This document shows positions 22,034 through 22,051 of a stretch of DNA of 22,051 nt, piece by piece. Source of the DNA: Clostridiales bacterium (GTDB lineage Bacteria; Bacillota; Clostridia; Oscillospirales; Oscillospiraceae); contig JAJQAS010000285.1 of NCBI GenBank assembly GCA_021203685.1, positions 22,946 through 44,996 on the forward strand, given 5' to 3'. The translations under genes were made by a program, and so were the position numbers. Below the pieces are notes generated by a model. It made no database searches and had not been told where the DNA came from. It saw only the letters and a program-made list of their open reading frames with translations. Positions within the stretch are counted from its first letter, which is position 1; every line of letters starts with the position of its first letter.

Positions 22034-22051
22034 TAACACCTGTGAAGAGAC

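Overview
The window looks like chromosomal DNA of a GC-rich clostridial Firmicute, most likely in or near the Oscillospiraceae/Ruminococcaceae (Flavonifractor- or Oscillibacter-like gut bacteria). This is inference from gene content and signals: a tRNA-Tyr T-box in front of tyrS, an FMN riboswitch in front of a ribD-ribE-ribBA-ribH operon, a PdaA-like deacetylase, a four-TM FtsK/SpoIIIE translocase, strong AGGAGG-type ribosome binding sites and textbook sigma-A promoters. No phage, transposase, CRISPR, rRNA or tRNA gene is visible.

Layout. 1-3473 (+): a housekeeping run, the end of a YdcF/SanA-like DUF218 membrane protein, then prfA (RF1), Sua5/YwlC-type threonylcarbamoyl-AMP synthase and coaE, tightly packed. 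3470-8778 (+): a perfect promoter overlapping the coaE stop codon starts an M18 aminopeptidase, uppP and ftsK/spoIIIE, closed by a strong terminator. 8810-9182: a consensus promoter, about 290 nt of structured RNA with pairing 5' and 3' ends, and a strong terminator; this is an unidentified ncRNA (6S-like at best) or a very long leader of the next gene. 9259-10129 (+): an alpha/beta hydrolase broken by one extra G. 10254-11285 (-): a PdaA-like deacetylase lipoprotein. 11477-13099 (+): promoter, T-box and tyrS. 13223-15126 (+): a kinesin-light-chain-like TPR protein coupled to a DEDDh exonuclease-BRCT protein. 15212-19178 (-): the complete riboflavin operon under an FMN riboswitch with two successive terminators. 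19242-20355 (+): serine O-acetyltransferase, divergent from the rib promoter. 20406-21129 (-): hypB. 21308-21834 (-): a frameshifted DUF6512-like membrane protein.

The most unusual signal is a set of five short arrays of degenerate 7-bp tandem repeats, each delimited as five units (35 bp): 10127-10161, 15767-15801, 20375-20409, 21139-21173 and 21285-21319. They fall into three unit families (NNGCAAT, TGRYYAG and NTTAGCY). Four of the five contain or overlap the stop codon of the preceding gene and run downstream in that gene's direction; one of these lies between two genes of the rib operon. The last two are inverted relative to each other and bound a segment of about 180 bp. Their shared period, length and position suggest one process making or maintaining them despite different unit sequences.

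Two genes carry single-base changes next to G/C homopolymers (9601-9607 and 21754-21757); these may be real mutations or assembly errors.
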